64,000 nt of DNA from Chloroflexota bacterium. GTDB taxonomy: Bacteria; Chloroflexota; Limnocylindria; Limnocylindrales; CSP1-4. Positions 9,145-18,207 of the stretch are shown one piece after another. The first letter of the stretch is position 1. Each line of letters starts with the position of its first letter. Location of the stretch: contig CAKKPP010000003.1 in assembly GCA_919901745.1 (NCBI GenBank), forward strand, positions 211,742 to 275,741, read 5' to 3'. The notes beneath the pieces were generated by a model. That model did no database searches, had not been told where the DNA came from, and worked only from the letters and a program-made list of their open reading frames with translations. A program made the position numbers and the translations under genes.

Positions 9145-9900
9145 TTACGGATTCAGGTCCTCCACATCACCGGTCACCAGATAGACGATGTCCTCTGCGA
9201 TGTTCGTCCCTCGATCCCCGATGCGTTCGAGATAGTGGGACGCGATGATAATTCGGGTGCCGCGTTCCACGTTGGCCGGATCACGGCGCATGATTTCCAC
9301 CCCCTTGTCGAAGGTCGAGTGGTACAGGCGGTCGATCTCATCGTCTTCGACCGCCACCTCGCGCGCCTGCGCTGCATCCGAATCGACCAAAGCCCGGAGG
9401 ACCCCATGGATGAGGACGGCGGCCCGCTCGGTCATCTCCGGGAGGTGGACGTAGCCTTCGAGCGGCGGTTCAGGGGCGAGCTTCAACACCTGTTTCGCCA
9501 CCGAGGCCGCGTGGTCCCCGATTCGCTCCAGTTCGTACGTCACGTGGTCCAGCGTGAGCAGGTAGCGAAGATCGCGGGCCACGGGCTGCTGCGTGGCGAT
9601 CGCCTCGACGATGAGACGCGAGACGGCACGCTGCGCGTCGTTGATCGTGGTGTCGCCCCCGATGACTTCCATGGCCAGCGCGGAGTCATGCAACTCGAGG
9701 GATCGACCGGCCTGGCGGATGGCGCTCTCCACGAGCATGCCCATCCGAAGGACGGAGTCGCGGATCGCGCTCTCCCGGGTGTCGAGGGCATCGCGCGCCG
9801 CCTGGAGGCCGGGCCGGGCGCCCTCGATCGGTGCCTCGCCGGCGAGTTCGTCGATCTCTTCGTCCAAGGCCGTCTCCCGCGTGCGAGGGTCGTCGCTCAT
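9145..9900 (-). CDS. phoU: phosphate signalling complex protein PhoU
   Basis: AIRQAGRSLELHDSALAMEVIGGDTTIND, RDLRYLLTLDHVTYELERIGDHAASVAKQ, IIIASHYLERIGDRGTNIAEDIVYLVTG. Confidence 0.93.
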   Translation of the reverse strand: MSDDPRTRETALDEEIDELAGEAPIEGARPGLQAARDALDTRESAIRDSVLRMGMLVESAIRQAGRSLELHDSALAMEVIGGDTTINDAQRAVSRLIVEAIATQQPVARDLRYLLTLDHVTYELERIGDHAASVAKQVLKLAPEPPLEGYVHLPEMTERAAVLIHGVLRALVDSDAAQAREVAVEDDEIDRLYHSTFDKGVEIMRRDPANVERGTRIIIASHYLERIGDRGTNIAEDIVYLVTGDVEDLNP

Positions 9901-9914
9901 CGTGACGTCCCGAC

Positions 9915-10811
9915 TCAGCCGAACCGACCGGACACATAGTCCTCGGTCAGCTGGTTCCTGGGATTGGTGAAGATCTCCACGGTCTCACCCTCCTCCACGA
10001 CGTAGCCGGCGCGATCCTCGCCCATCGTCATGAAGATCGTCGTGTCGGATGCGCGGGCCGCCTGCTGCATATTGTGGGTGACGATGACGATCGTGTAATC
10101 CTTCTTGAGTTCCGCCATCAGCTCCTCGATCTGGAGGGTCGAGCGGGGGTCGAGGGCCGAGCACGGCTCGTCCATCAGGATGACCTCGGGATCGACCGCG
10201 ATCGTGCGCGCGATGCACAGGCGCTGCTGCTGGCCGCCGGACAGCGCCATGCCCGACTGCTGGAGTTTGTCCTTGACGTCGTCCCAGAGTGCCGCCCGCC
10301 GCAGGCTTCTCTCGACGAGCTCGTCGAGATCGCCCTTGTAGCCGTTGATCTTCGGACCGAACGCCACGTTCTCCCAGACCGTCTTGGGAAACGGATTCGG
10401 CTTCTGGAAGACCATCCCGACTCGGCGGCGGATCGCCACCGGATCCACGCCTCGGGCGAACAGATCCTGGCCGTCGAGGAGGACCGTGCCCTCGGCGCGG
10501 TAGCTCGGAACCAGGTCGTTCATCCGGTTCATCGTGCGCAGGAGCGTGGACTTGCCGCATCCGGACGGGCCGATGAGGGCGGTGATGCGTTGCCTGGCGA
10601 CCTTGATGTCCACGTTCCTGACGGCCCGGAACGAGCCGTAGAAGCACGATACGTCCTTCAGCTCGACGACGGTCCCGGTTTCGGCTGCAGGCTGCGTCGC
10701 GCCACGCTCCGACGCGGCCGAGATGCGGATGGATGGGCCCGCGCCACGTGTCGACGATTCGTGGACGGGGGCCTCCGAGAGCTGGGTGTTCAGGGAGTTC
10801 TCCTCTACCAC
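9915..10811 (-). CDS. pstB: phosphate ABC transporter ATP-binding protein
   Basis: [79 protein letters not shown]. Confidence 0.95.
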   Translation of the reverse strand: MVEENSLNTQLSEAPVHESSTRGAGPSIRISAASERGATQPAAETGTVVELKDVSCFYGSFRAVRNVDIKVARQRITALIGPSGCGKSTLLRTMNRMNDLVPSYRAEGTVLLDGQDLFARGVDPVAIRRRVGMVFQKPNPFPKTVWENVAFGPKINGYKGDLDELVERSLRRAALWDDVKDKLQQSGMALSGGQQQRLCIARTIAVDPEVILMDEPCSALDPRSTLQIEELMAELKKDYTIVIVTHNMQQAARASDTTIFMTMGEDRAGYVVEEGETVEIFTNPRNQLTEDYVSGRFG

Positions 10812-11707
10812 TGGATGTGCCTCGACAGGCGGGCTCGGACGACGAGGGCAAGGGCGTTGAGCGCCAACATGAGGACGAGGATGACCACGATCGCGGCGGC
10901 GGCCAGGCCGTGGAAGTCGGCCTGGGGACGCGTCGCCCAGTCGTAGACCTGGATCGGCAGGACCGTGTAGCCGCCCGAGAAGGGCTGCGGGATGAACGTC
11001 ACGAAGGTGAACGCACCGACCAGGATGAGCGGTGCCGTCTCGCCGATGGCTCGGGCCATGGCCAGGATGATCCCGGTCATGATTCCGGGAGCGGCGGCCG
11101 GTAGGACGGCCTGCCGGACCATCTGCCAGCGGCTCGCGCCCAGGGCGTAGGCGCCTTCACGCTGGGCGTCGGGCACGGCCTTGATCGCCTCGATCGAGGC
11201 GATGATGACGACGGGCAGAATGAGCAGCGTCAGCGTCAACGCGGCGGAGATGACCGTGAAGCCGAATCCGGCGATGCGCACGAAGAGAGCCAGACCCAGG
11301 ATTCCGTAGATGACCGACGGCACGCCGGACAGGTTGGAGATGTTCGTCCGCAGGATGCTGGTCAGCCGGCTCGAGCCCGTGTATTCGGCCAGGTAGACCG
11401 CCGCCGCGACGCCGGTCGGGAAGGCCATGATGCCAACCAGGATGGAGATCTCGAACGACCCGATCAGCGCCGGGAAGATGCCCGCGATTTCGACCTTGCG
11501 CGAGGGGCCACGAGTCAGGAAGCCCGTGTCGAGCCAGGGCAGGCCCTGCGAGAAGACATCCCAGAGCAGAAGAATGAGCGTCAGCAGGAGCAGGCCGATC
11601 GCCGCCAGGCAGGCACCGTAGAAGAGCGTCCCGCTCAGGCGTCGCCGCATGAGCGCCGGCTCCCATCGACCGCCCTCGACGGCTGGGGTGACGGTGGCCC
11701 GCGTCAT
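10805..11707 (-). CDS. pstA: phosphate ABC transporter permease
   Basis: [83 protein letters not shown]. Confidence 0.94.
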   Translation of the reverse strand: MTRATVTPAVEGGRWEPALMRRRLSGTLFYGACLAAIGLLLLTLILLLWDVFSQGLPWLDTGFLTRGPSRKVEIAGIFPALIGSFEISILVGIMAFPTGVAAAVYLAEYTGSSRLTSILRTNISNLSGVPSVIYGILGLALFVRIAGFGFTVISAALTLTLLILPVVIIASIEAIKAVPDAQREGAYALGASRWQMVRQAVLPAAAPGIMTGIILAMARAIGETAPLILVGAFTFVTFIPQPFSGGYTVLPIQVYDWATRPQADFHGLAAAAIVVILVLMLALNALALVVRARLSRHIQW

Positions 11708-12642
11708 CAGTAGCCCGTCCGGAACCGGCGCACGACCCGGTTGCTGATGAGGTTCAGGGCGAGCGTCATCGCGAACAGGGTCGCCGCCACCGCAAAGAGC
11801 GCCTTGAACTGGATCGAGTCCTGCGGCGTATCCCCGAGGCTGATCTGGATGATGAATGCCGTCATCGACTGGACGGACTCCAGGGGGTTCAGGGTGAATT
11901 GGGGCTGTGTGCCGCCGGCAAGCACGACCGCCATGGTCTCCCCGATGGCCCGAGATGCGGCGAGGATGATGGAGGCCATGATCCCCGACAGCGCCGCCGG
12001 GAAGACCACCTTGCGGACGACCTCGAACTTCGTGGCGCCCATCGCGTAGGCCCCTTCCCGGAGACCGCGCGGCACGGCGCGCATGGCGTCCTCCGAGATC
12101 GAGGCGATGAGCGGCGTGATCAGGACGCCGACCACGATCCCTGCGGACAGTGCGGAGAACGTCCCGATGCCGTCACCGAAGATCGGCTTGAGGACGTTCG
12201 GTGTCAGGAAGTACAGCCCGAAGAAGCCGAGCACGATGGTCGGGATCCCGGCGATCGTCTCCAGGGTCGGCTTGATCACATTTCGGACCCGCGGCCCGGC
12301 GTACTCGCTCAGAAGGAATGCGCCAAGCAGACCCAGTGGGACGGCGATGATGATGGCGATTCCCGCGACGAGGAGCGTCCCCGACATCAATGCCAGGACG
12401 CCGAAGGTATACGGTTTGATCGATGCCGACCAATGCGTGCCGGTGAAGAAGTCGATCGGGCTGACCTCCAGGAAGAACTCGACGGTCTGGACGGCCAGCA
12501 CGCTGACGATCCCGACGGTCGTCACCACGCCGAGTGCAGCCGCCAGGAACAGGAGCGGTTCGATGATCCGCTCGCTCGTCGCCCTGGATCGAGTGAACGA
12601 CGTGGAGGTGCTTGGGCCGTTCATTCGCTCGTCTGGCTCCAT
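11707..12642 (-). CDS. pstC: phosphate ABC transporter permease
   Basis: FLLSEYAGPRVRNVIKPTLETIAGIPTIVLGFFGLYFLTP, REGAYAMGATKFEVVRKVVFPAALSGIMASIILAASRAIGETMAV; start MEPDERMNGPS chosen within ORF 11707..12702. Confidence 0.93.
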   Translation of the reverse strand: MEPDERMNGPSTSTSFTRSRATSERIIEPLLFLAAALGVVTTVGIVSVLAVQTVEFFLEVSPIDFFTGTHWSASIKPYTFGVLALMSGTLLVAGIAIIIAVPLGLLGAFLLSEYAGPRVRNVIKPTLETIAGIPTIVLGFFGLYFLTPNVLKPIFGDGIGTFSALSAGIVVGVLITPLIASISEDAMRAVPRGLREGAYAMGATKFEVVRKVVFPAALSGIMASIILAASRAIGETMAVVLAGGTQPQFTLNPLESVQSMTAFIIQISLGDTPQDSIQFKALFAVAATLFAMTLALNLISNRVVRRFRTGY

Positions 12643-12738
12643 GCTTGGGTCACCCAGTATGAACGGATGCGCCAACCCGATCCGAGTCTCGGGCCGGCGC
12701 ATCCGGTGGGAGTGACGAGGCGGCCGAGCCGCCCCGGG

Positions 12739-13752
12739 TCAGCCGCCGACGGCGGCCGCCCAGGCGTCCTTCTGGTCCTGCAGGAGCGCCTCAGGGAGGG
12801 CGACGTAGCCGACCTCGGCGGAGAGGGCAGTCGCGTTCTCCAGGTAGAAGTCTACGAACGCCTTGAACTCGGGTCGCGTCTTCGCCTTGGTGACGTCCGG
12901 GTAGATGAAGAGCGGGCGTGAGAGGGGCGCGTAGCTGTTGTCGTTGATCGTCGCGTCGGTCGGGGCCACGCAGCCGCCGCCCTCACCGGCGTCGATCTCG
13001 AGCGCGCTGAGCTTGTCCGTGTTCTCGACAAAGTAGGCGTAGCCGAAGAACCCGATCGCATAGGTGCTGCCGGCGACACCCGTCACCAGCGTGTTGTCGT
13101 CCTCGGACTGCGTCGCGAACTGTGTCGCGGCGTCCGTCTCGCCGTTGATCTCCTCGGTGAAGTAGTCGAAGGTGCCGGAGTCGGCGCCGGGCATGTAGCG
13201 TTCGACCTTCTCCGCCGGGAAGCCGGCACGGACCTGGCTCCACAACAGCTCCTCGGGCGAGTCTGGACCGTAGATCGTCGCGAGTTCCGCGATGCTGAGA
13301 CAGGTTGCGAAGTCATTGGCGGGGTTGACCACGACGGTCAGTCCGTCGATGGCGACCTGGAGCTGGATCCACTCGATGCCGGCGGCTGTGCAGGCGAGGC
13401 CCTCGCCTTCGTCCGCCTCCTTGATGGGGCGGGACGCGTCGTTGAGGTCCGTCTCACCCTTGCAGAACTTCTTGAATCCACCACCGGTTCCGGAGAACGC
13501 CACCGGGACCTGGACCCCGGGGTTCGCGATCTGAAAGTCCTCGGCGACGGCCTGCGTGATCGGGAAGACGGTGCTCGAACCGTCGATCGTGATCGTGCCG
13601 GAAAGGGTCGGCGCGTCCGAGACGGCCGGCGACGCACTCGCACCGCCCGTCGCCGGTGCGTTCGTCGCGTCGCCACCGCTGGTACAGGCAGCGATTGCGA
13701 ACGCCGCCACCAGGGTCAGCGTCACGAGACGCTTCGGGTTCGTGATGGACAC
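12739..13752 (-). CDS. pstS: phosphate-binding lipoprotein
   Basis: Lipobox LVAAFAIAACTSG; GTITIDGSSTVFPITQAVAEDFQ, VAFSGTGGGFKKFCKGETDLNDASRPIK; GTG start with GGAGG SD. Confidence 0.93.
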   Translation of the reverse strand: MSITNPKRLVTLTLVAAFAIAACTSGGDATNAPATGGASASPAVSDAPTLSGTITIDGSSTVFPITQAVAEDFQIANPGVQVPVAFSGTGGGFKKFCKGETDLNDASRPIKEADEGEGLACTAAGIEWIQLQVAIDGLTVVVNPANDFATCLSIAELATIYGPDSPEELLWSQVRAGFPAEKVERYMPGADSGTFDYFTEEINGETDAATQFATQSEDDNTLVTGVAGSTYAIGFFGYAYFVENTDKLSALEIDAGEGGGCVAPTDATINDNSYAPLSRPLFIYPDVTKAKTRPEFKAFVDFYLENATALSAEVGYVALPEALLQDQKDAWAAAVGG

Positions 13753-13870
13753 TCGATGGTTCCTCCAGTATGGCCGGGCGACTCGGGCGCACGGTCGGAA
13801 TCGGACGTAGGTCCTTGTCGTGACGTTGGGTACCGTCCGATCGGGCCATCAACGGCCGATGCCGCCGTCG

Positions 13871-13887
13871 TTAACAGATGGTTAAAA
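13871..13887 (+). promoter_or_regulatory. candidate PhoP box (TTAACA-N5-TTAAAA)
   Basis: TTAACA 13871-13876, GATGG, TTAAAA 13882-13887; divergent region between pstS(-) and the ppx operon(+). Confidence 0.6.
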
Positions 13888-13983
13888 CGCCATCGCGGTG
13901 CCCCCCAACGGGGCAATCCAGTGGCAGACTTGCTGAGCCCGGGTCGATCTCGACCGGGAGAAATGCATCGTCGGAGGCAAGCG

Positions 13984-14427
13984 GTGGCGAAGTCCGGAAA
14001 GCAGCGCAAACGATCGGCAACGTCGGAGTCGGTCGAGGCCATCGCGGTGGCCGTCGACACCGTGCGACAACTCGAGGATCGCCTCGCAGCCGCTCGCAAG
14101 GAGCATGCCCGGCGTTTGGACAAACTCGCGTCGGCGAAGGCGGCCAAGGATCGGCAGAAGGTCGCCAAGCGACGCCGCCAGGTGGACGAGGCCATGAAGG
14201 AGGTCGCCGCGATCTCGGACCGCCTCGCCCAGCTCGCAGGTTCCGTCGCCGCCACGCCGACGATCGTTCCGCCAGACGCGACTGACGCTTCCAACGCGAC
14301 TGACGCAGCTGCAGCTTCCAAGGCGACGGCTGCCACCTCAGCCGCGACGGACGCTCCTGCGCGATCGGCGCGGCGCAGGCGGGTGTCCGGTCGAACCGCC
14401 GAGACCGCCCCCGACGAGGCCGGATGA
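13984..14427 (+). CDS. hypothetical coiled-coil, Ala/Thr-rich basic protein
   Basis: GTG start; VRQLEDRLAAARKEHARRLDKLASAKAAKDRQKVAKRRRQVDEAMKEV coiled coil, then DATDASNATDAAAASKATAATSAATDA; stop overlaps the Ppx start. Confidence 0.65.
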   Translation: MAKSGKQRKRSATSESVEAIAVAVDTVRQLEDRLAAARKEHARRLDKLASAKAAKDRQKVAKRRRQVDEAMKEVAAISDRLAQLAGSVAATPTIVPPDATDASNATDAAAASKATAATSAATDAPARSARRRRVSGRTAETAPDEAG

Positions 14428-15398
14428 GCTCGGGTCCGCCATCGGGGGACACGGCAGCGTTTCCTGTCTCCGGGGCCGCCGTCGACCTCGGCTCGAACTC
14501 GGTCCATCTCCTCATCGCCGGAATCGGGTCTGATCAGTCCCTGGATCCCCTCGTGGACGAATCGGTCTTCCTGGGTCTCGGAGACAAGGTGGCGGCGGAC
14601 AGTCGACTGGGTGGCACCGTCCGCGCGGCAGTGGTCGACACGCTCATCGATTACGCAAGAATCGCGCGTGATCTCGGCGCGGCGTCGACCACCTTCGTCG
14701 GGACCGAACCGATCCGCCGAGCCGGGGACGCTGCGACGCTCGCTCGCGACGTCGAGGCGGCAACCGGGCTCGCGTTGCATGTCCTGAACCACGAGGAGGA
14801 GGCCTACCTCACGGTCATCGGCGTGACTTCGGGGCGCCGCATCGGCCGCGAGACGCTGATCGTGGACATCGGCGGTGGAAGCTCCGAGTTCTGCATCGTT
14901 GGTCCCACGAAGCCGCCGCATGCCGTCGGTCTCAGGCTCGGAGGCGCCAGCTTGACGGCCCGTCACGTCAGCGCCGACCCGCCGACCCGCGACGAGGTGG
15001 AGGCAATGGTCGTCGAGGCCCGCACCAGCCTTGACGCGGCCCCGGAGTCAGCGACGCTCGAGATCGTGGCGGTCGGCGGCACCGCGTCGAACCTGCTCAA
15101 GCTCGTCCCCGAGGCGATGAGCGGCATCCTGACCACCGAGACCGTCGCCGAGGCGCGGCGAATCCTGGAGCGCGAGACCGCTGCACAGGTTGCTGCGCGG
15201 TACTCGATGAAGCCGGTCCGGGCGCGCCTCCTCCCGGCTGGCGTGGCGATCATGGAGGCCCTGCTCACGCGCTACGGCGTCGAGGAGATCCGAGTCTCTG
15301 AGGCAGGGATCCGGGAAGGCGCGATCCTGGCGGTCGATCAAGCCGGGGGTGCGTGGCGGGATCTGCTTCTGGAACTCGCCCACGGCTGGCGTGCGTGA
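14424..15398 (+). CDS. Ppx/GppA phosphatase family protein (exopolyphosphatase-like)
   Basis: AAVDLGSNSVHLLIAG, TTFVGTEPIRRAGDA, HEEEAYLTVIGV, LIVDIGGGSSEFCIV, EIVAVGGTASNLLKL. Confidence 0.9.
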   Translation: MSSGPPSGDTAAFPVSGAAVDLGSNSVHLLIAGIGSDQSLDPLVDESVFLGLGDKVAADSRLGGTVRAAVVDTLIDYARIARDLGAASTTFVGTEPIRRAGDAATLARDVEAATGLALHVLNHEEEAYLTVIGVTSGRRIGRETLIVDIGGGSSEFCIVGPTKPPHAVGLRLGGASLTARHVSADPPTRDEVEAMVVEARTSLDAAPESATLEIVAVGGTASNLLKLVPEAMSGILTTETVAEARRILERETAAQVAARYSMKPVRARLLPAGVAIMEALLTRYGVEEIRVSEAGIREGAILAVDQAGGAWRDLLLELAHGWRA

Positions 15399-15513
15399 AC
15401 GCGAGCGCGCGTCGGTGGGCCCGGCCTGGCATGCGGTCGTGGAGGCCGCCAGCTAGGCGCGCGAAGGCCGTTCGGCACTGGCCCGGGAGCCCACCGGCGC
15501 CCAGACTCGTGAT

Positions 15514-16203
15514 GTGACCGCCTTGAACTCGTCGCTCCCGTACGGGCCTCGGATGGTCCGCCTGCTCCGACCGCTACAGCGGGCGTTCCTCGTCGTCAAC
15601 CGCTGGTTCATGGTCCCTGCACTGAAGGCCGGCCTCGGGCGCCTCATTGGCAACCCATGCACCGGCCACCTCATGGTGCTTGCGACCCATGGACGGAACA
15701 CCGGGCAGCTCCGCGAGGCGCCGCTCGGCTACGTCATCCTCGACGGGGCCGTCTACTGCGTCGCCGGCTACGGACGGACGACTCCCTGGTATCGCAACCT
15801 GTGCGCCGACCCGGCAGTGGACGTTACCCTGCCCGACCGGACGTTCCACGGCATGGCCGAGCCGGTCGAGGATCCCGCGGAGTGGCTCCGAGCCTACCGG
15901 GCCCTCGTGTCGAGCTTCGGGATGATCGGACGGGCGATCGTCGAAGATGTCTCGAAGCTGGACGATGTGACCCTGATCGAGCGGCATCGCAGCCTGCCGG
16001 TCGTCCGGATCCGGCCGAAGGACCCGAACGGCACGATCGTCTCGGGGCCATGGGATCCGGGTGGCAACGGCTGGGTGGCGGCGAACGCCGCCACGCTCTC
16101 GATCGGAGCCATGGTTTGGTACCTGTTCCGCCGCCACGAGGCCCGTCGATTGACGGGGCAGTTGCGGCGAGGCCCGCAGCGAGGGCTGCAAGAGGCACTG
16201 TAA
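15514..16203 (+). CDS. nitroreductase / deazaflavin(F420)-dependent oxidoreductase-like
   Basis: GHLMVLATHGRNTGQLREAPLGYVILDGAVYCVAGYGRTTPWYRNLCADPAVDVTLP. Confidence 0.75.
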   Translation: MTALNSSLPYGPRMVRLLRPLQRAFLVVNRWFMVPALKAGLGRLIGNPCTGHLMVLATHGRNTGQLREAPLGYVILDGAVYCVAGYGRTTPWYRNLCADPAVDVTLPDRTFHGMAEPVEDPAEWLRAYRALVSSFGMIGRAIVEDVSKLDDVTLIERHRSLPVVRIRPKDPNGTIVSGPWDPGGNGWVAANAATLSIGAMVWYLFRRHEARRLTGQLRRGPQRGLQEAL

Positions 16204-16305
16204 CAACCCACCCAAACAGCGCTCGATCGAGCTTCAGCGGGCCCACGACCACGCTGCTGACCCGCGACGTTGCAACGGGCCATCTGTTCGACGACACTCC
16301 CCAGC

Positions 16306-17274
16306 ATGGAGCCGTCCGAGGAGATTCGCCGGATCGTCGACCGCTGGCTTCGCTCGAACGCCGAGGGCGACGCCGACGCCGTCATCGGGCGGATCTCGGA
16401 GCATCCCGGCCTGCTCGCGATCGGGACCGACAGCGATGAGTGGTGGCATGGACAGGAGCGCCTGGTCTGGAAACGCCAGGTCGAGGAGTCGGGGGGTTTC
16501 CCCATCACCTGGGATGAGATCGAAGCCTGGGAGGAAGGGACGGTCGGCTGGGCCGGTGCGCGAATGACCCTGCACGTGCCCGAGAGGACGTTCGAGGCGC
16601 GCGGGACGTTCGTGCTCCGCCTCGAGCGTGGCGAGTGGAAGATCGTCCAGGCGCACTGGTCGATCCCCAGGGCGAACCTCGAGGTCCTGGGGAGGGAGTT
16701 GACCGTCAGTCTCGAGCAGCTCGAGAGCTCGATCCAGCGCGAGCAGCCAGATCTGTCGAAGACGCTCGCCGCCGACGGCACGGTGACCATCGCCTTTACG
16801 GACATCGTGGATTCGACCGTCCTCACCGCACGACTCGGTGACCACGCCTGGCTCGGGATCGTCCAGCGCCACAACGCGGTGATCGAGGGGGTCACCGCGA
16901 CGCACGGCGGCACGGTGGTCGAGACCCAGGGCGATGGATCCATGCTCGCCTTCGCGAGCGCCCGGCGGGCAGTCGCCTGCGCCCAGGCGATCCAGCACGA
17001 GATCGCCAGCACCTTCGCCGATGCCTCGCCGCCGATCCGAGTCAGGATCGGCCTTCACACGGGCGACGCGCTGCACGAGGCCGACCACTTCTTCGGCACC
17101 ACGGTGAACTACGCAGCGCGCGTCGCGAGCCATGCGCTGGGGGGCGAGGTGCTCGTCTCAAACCTGGTCCGCGAACTCGTCGCCGGCCCAGGCATCGAGT
17201 TCCTCCAGAGCCGCGATGTCGAACTGAAGGGTCTCGACGGTTTGCATCGGCTCTTCGCCGTCGACCTCAACTGA
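16306..17274 (+). CDS. SnoaL-like domain fused to class III adenylate/guanylate cyclase
   Basis: N-terminal IRRIVDRWLRSNAEGDADAVIGRISEHPGLLAIGTD (SnoaL-like); VTIAFTDIVDSTVLTARLGD, GGTVVETQGDGSMLAF, VRIGLHTGDA. Confidence 0.85.
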   Translation: MEPSEEIRRIVDRWLRSNAEGDADAVIGRISEHPGLLAIGTDSDEWWHGQERLVWKRQVEESGGFPITWDEIEAWEEGTVGWAGARMTLHVPERTFEARGTFVLRLERGEWKIVQAHWSIPRANLEVLGRELTVSLEQLESSIQREQPDLSKTLAADGTVTIAFTDIVDSTVLTARLGDHAWLGIVQRHNAVIEGVTATHGGTVVETQGDGSMLAFASARRAVACAQAIQHEIASTFADASPPIRVRIGLHTGDALHEADHFFGTTVNYAARVASHALGGEVLVSNLVRELVAGPGIEFLQSRDVELKGLDGLHRLFAVDLN

Positions 17275-17635
17275 CTCGGATCCCGCCCCCGTGACTCCCC
17301 GTCAACATCGAGGGCGTCAGGGGGAGCGGCCAGCCGGTCGCGTCCTCCTTGAGACATGGCACGGGCGTGCCCCGGCGCAGGTCGTTGACTCAGGGACACA
17401 GAATCTCGTCGAGACGGGGATCGGACGCGCCAGCCTGGTGTCGTCACGGGCCACAGCCCGTCGGTGCTGACTGGCAGTCACGGCCGGCCGCGATAGGCCG
17501 TGCCGCGACACGGGGCCATCAGGCACCCAGTAGCGCCGAAGCCCGGCGGGGCCGTGGTGGCTCACGGCCTATGGGCGAGGGCGCCCGTCGGGTGCGGCAA
17601 CTTCGGAGCGCTCTACCTGCTTCCCCATCCGTCGA

Positions 17636-17665
17636 TTGACGCCTCGCGAGTTCGCCGCGTAGACT
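17636..17665 (+). promoter_or_regulatory. candidate sigma70-like promoter of the suf regulator operon
   Basis: TTGACG (17636-17641)-N18-TAGACT (17660-17665) immediately upstream of the palindrome. Confidence 0.5.
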
Positions 17666-17666
17666 T

Positions 17667-17691
17667 AATCCCGACGAAATCACTCGGGATT
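17667..17691. promoter_or_regulatory. 25-bp inverted repeat AATCCCGA-N9-TCGGGATT, candidate Rrf2/IscR-type operator
   Basis: Perfect 8-bp arms; the same motif recurs at 22874-22898 before sufU. Confidence 0.7.
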
Positions 17692-17703
17692 GAGGACCGT
17701 TCG

Positions 17704-18207
17704 CTGAGCCATCGACCACAGTTCCACGGCAGCGGCGCCATCGCCTTCTCCACGAAGGGCGAGTACGGCGTGCGCCTCATGGTCCAGCTCGGGCGTCACT
17801 TCGGGACCGGGCCGGCCAGCCTGGCCGAGATCGCCACCGACGAGGACCTGCCGCGGGCCTATCTCGAGCAGCTCGTCGTCAGCCTCCGCGAGGCGGGCCT
17901 CGTGGCCAGCACCCGCGGCGCACATGGCGGCTACGAGCTGACCCGTCACCCGCGCGAGATCCGGATGGGCCAGGTCCTCCGCGCCCTGGAGGGCCCGATC
18001 GTCCCGATGATCTGCGCCAGCGACGATCCCGAACACGCGACGATCTGCGATCGGACCGCCTCGTGCACGGTGAACGTGCTCTGGGTCCGGGTTCGCGACG
18101 CGATCACCGGCGCGCTCGATGGGCTGACCCTCGCCGATCTCGTCCCCGCGCTGTTCACCCCCATCGAAGCCATCACCCCCAAGCAGGGAGCGCTGACCCA
18201 CTCGTGA
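17704..18207 (+). CDS. Rrf2-family (IscR/SufR-like) transcriptional regulator; start codon uncertain
   Basis: FSTKGEYGVRLMVQLGRHFGTGPASLAEIATDEDLPRAYLEQLVVSLREAGLVASTRGAHGGYEL; three Cys in MICASDDPEHATICDRTASC. ORF opens at 17500 but promoter and operator lie at 17636-17691; a CTG at 17704 is a candidate start. Confidence 0.85.
   Translation: MSHRPQFHGSGAIAFSTKGEYGVRLMVQLGRHFGTGPASLAEIATDEDLPRAYLEQLVVSLREAGLVASTRGAHGGYELTRHPREIRMGQVLRALEGPIVPMICASDDPEHATICDRTASCTVNVLWVRVRDAITGALDGLTLADLVPALFTPIEAITPKQGALTHS

Noticed and set aside
13722-14966. 414-aa minus-strand ORF
   Set aside because: Antisense to the coiled-coil gene and Ppx, both better supported.
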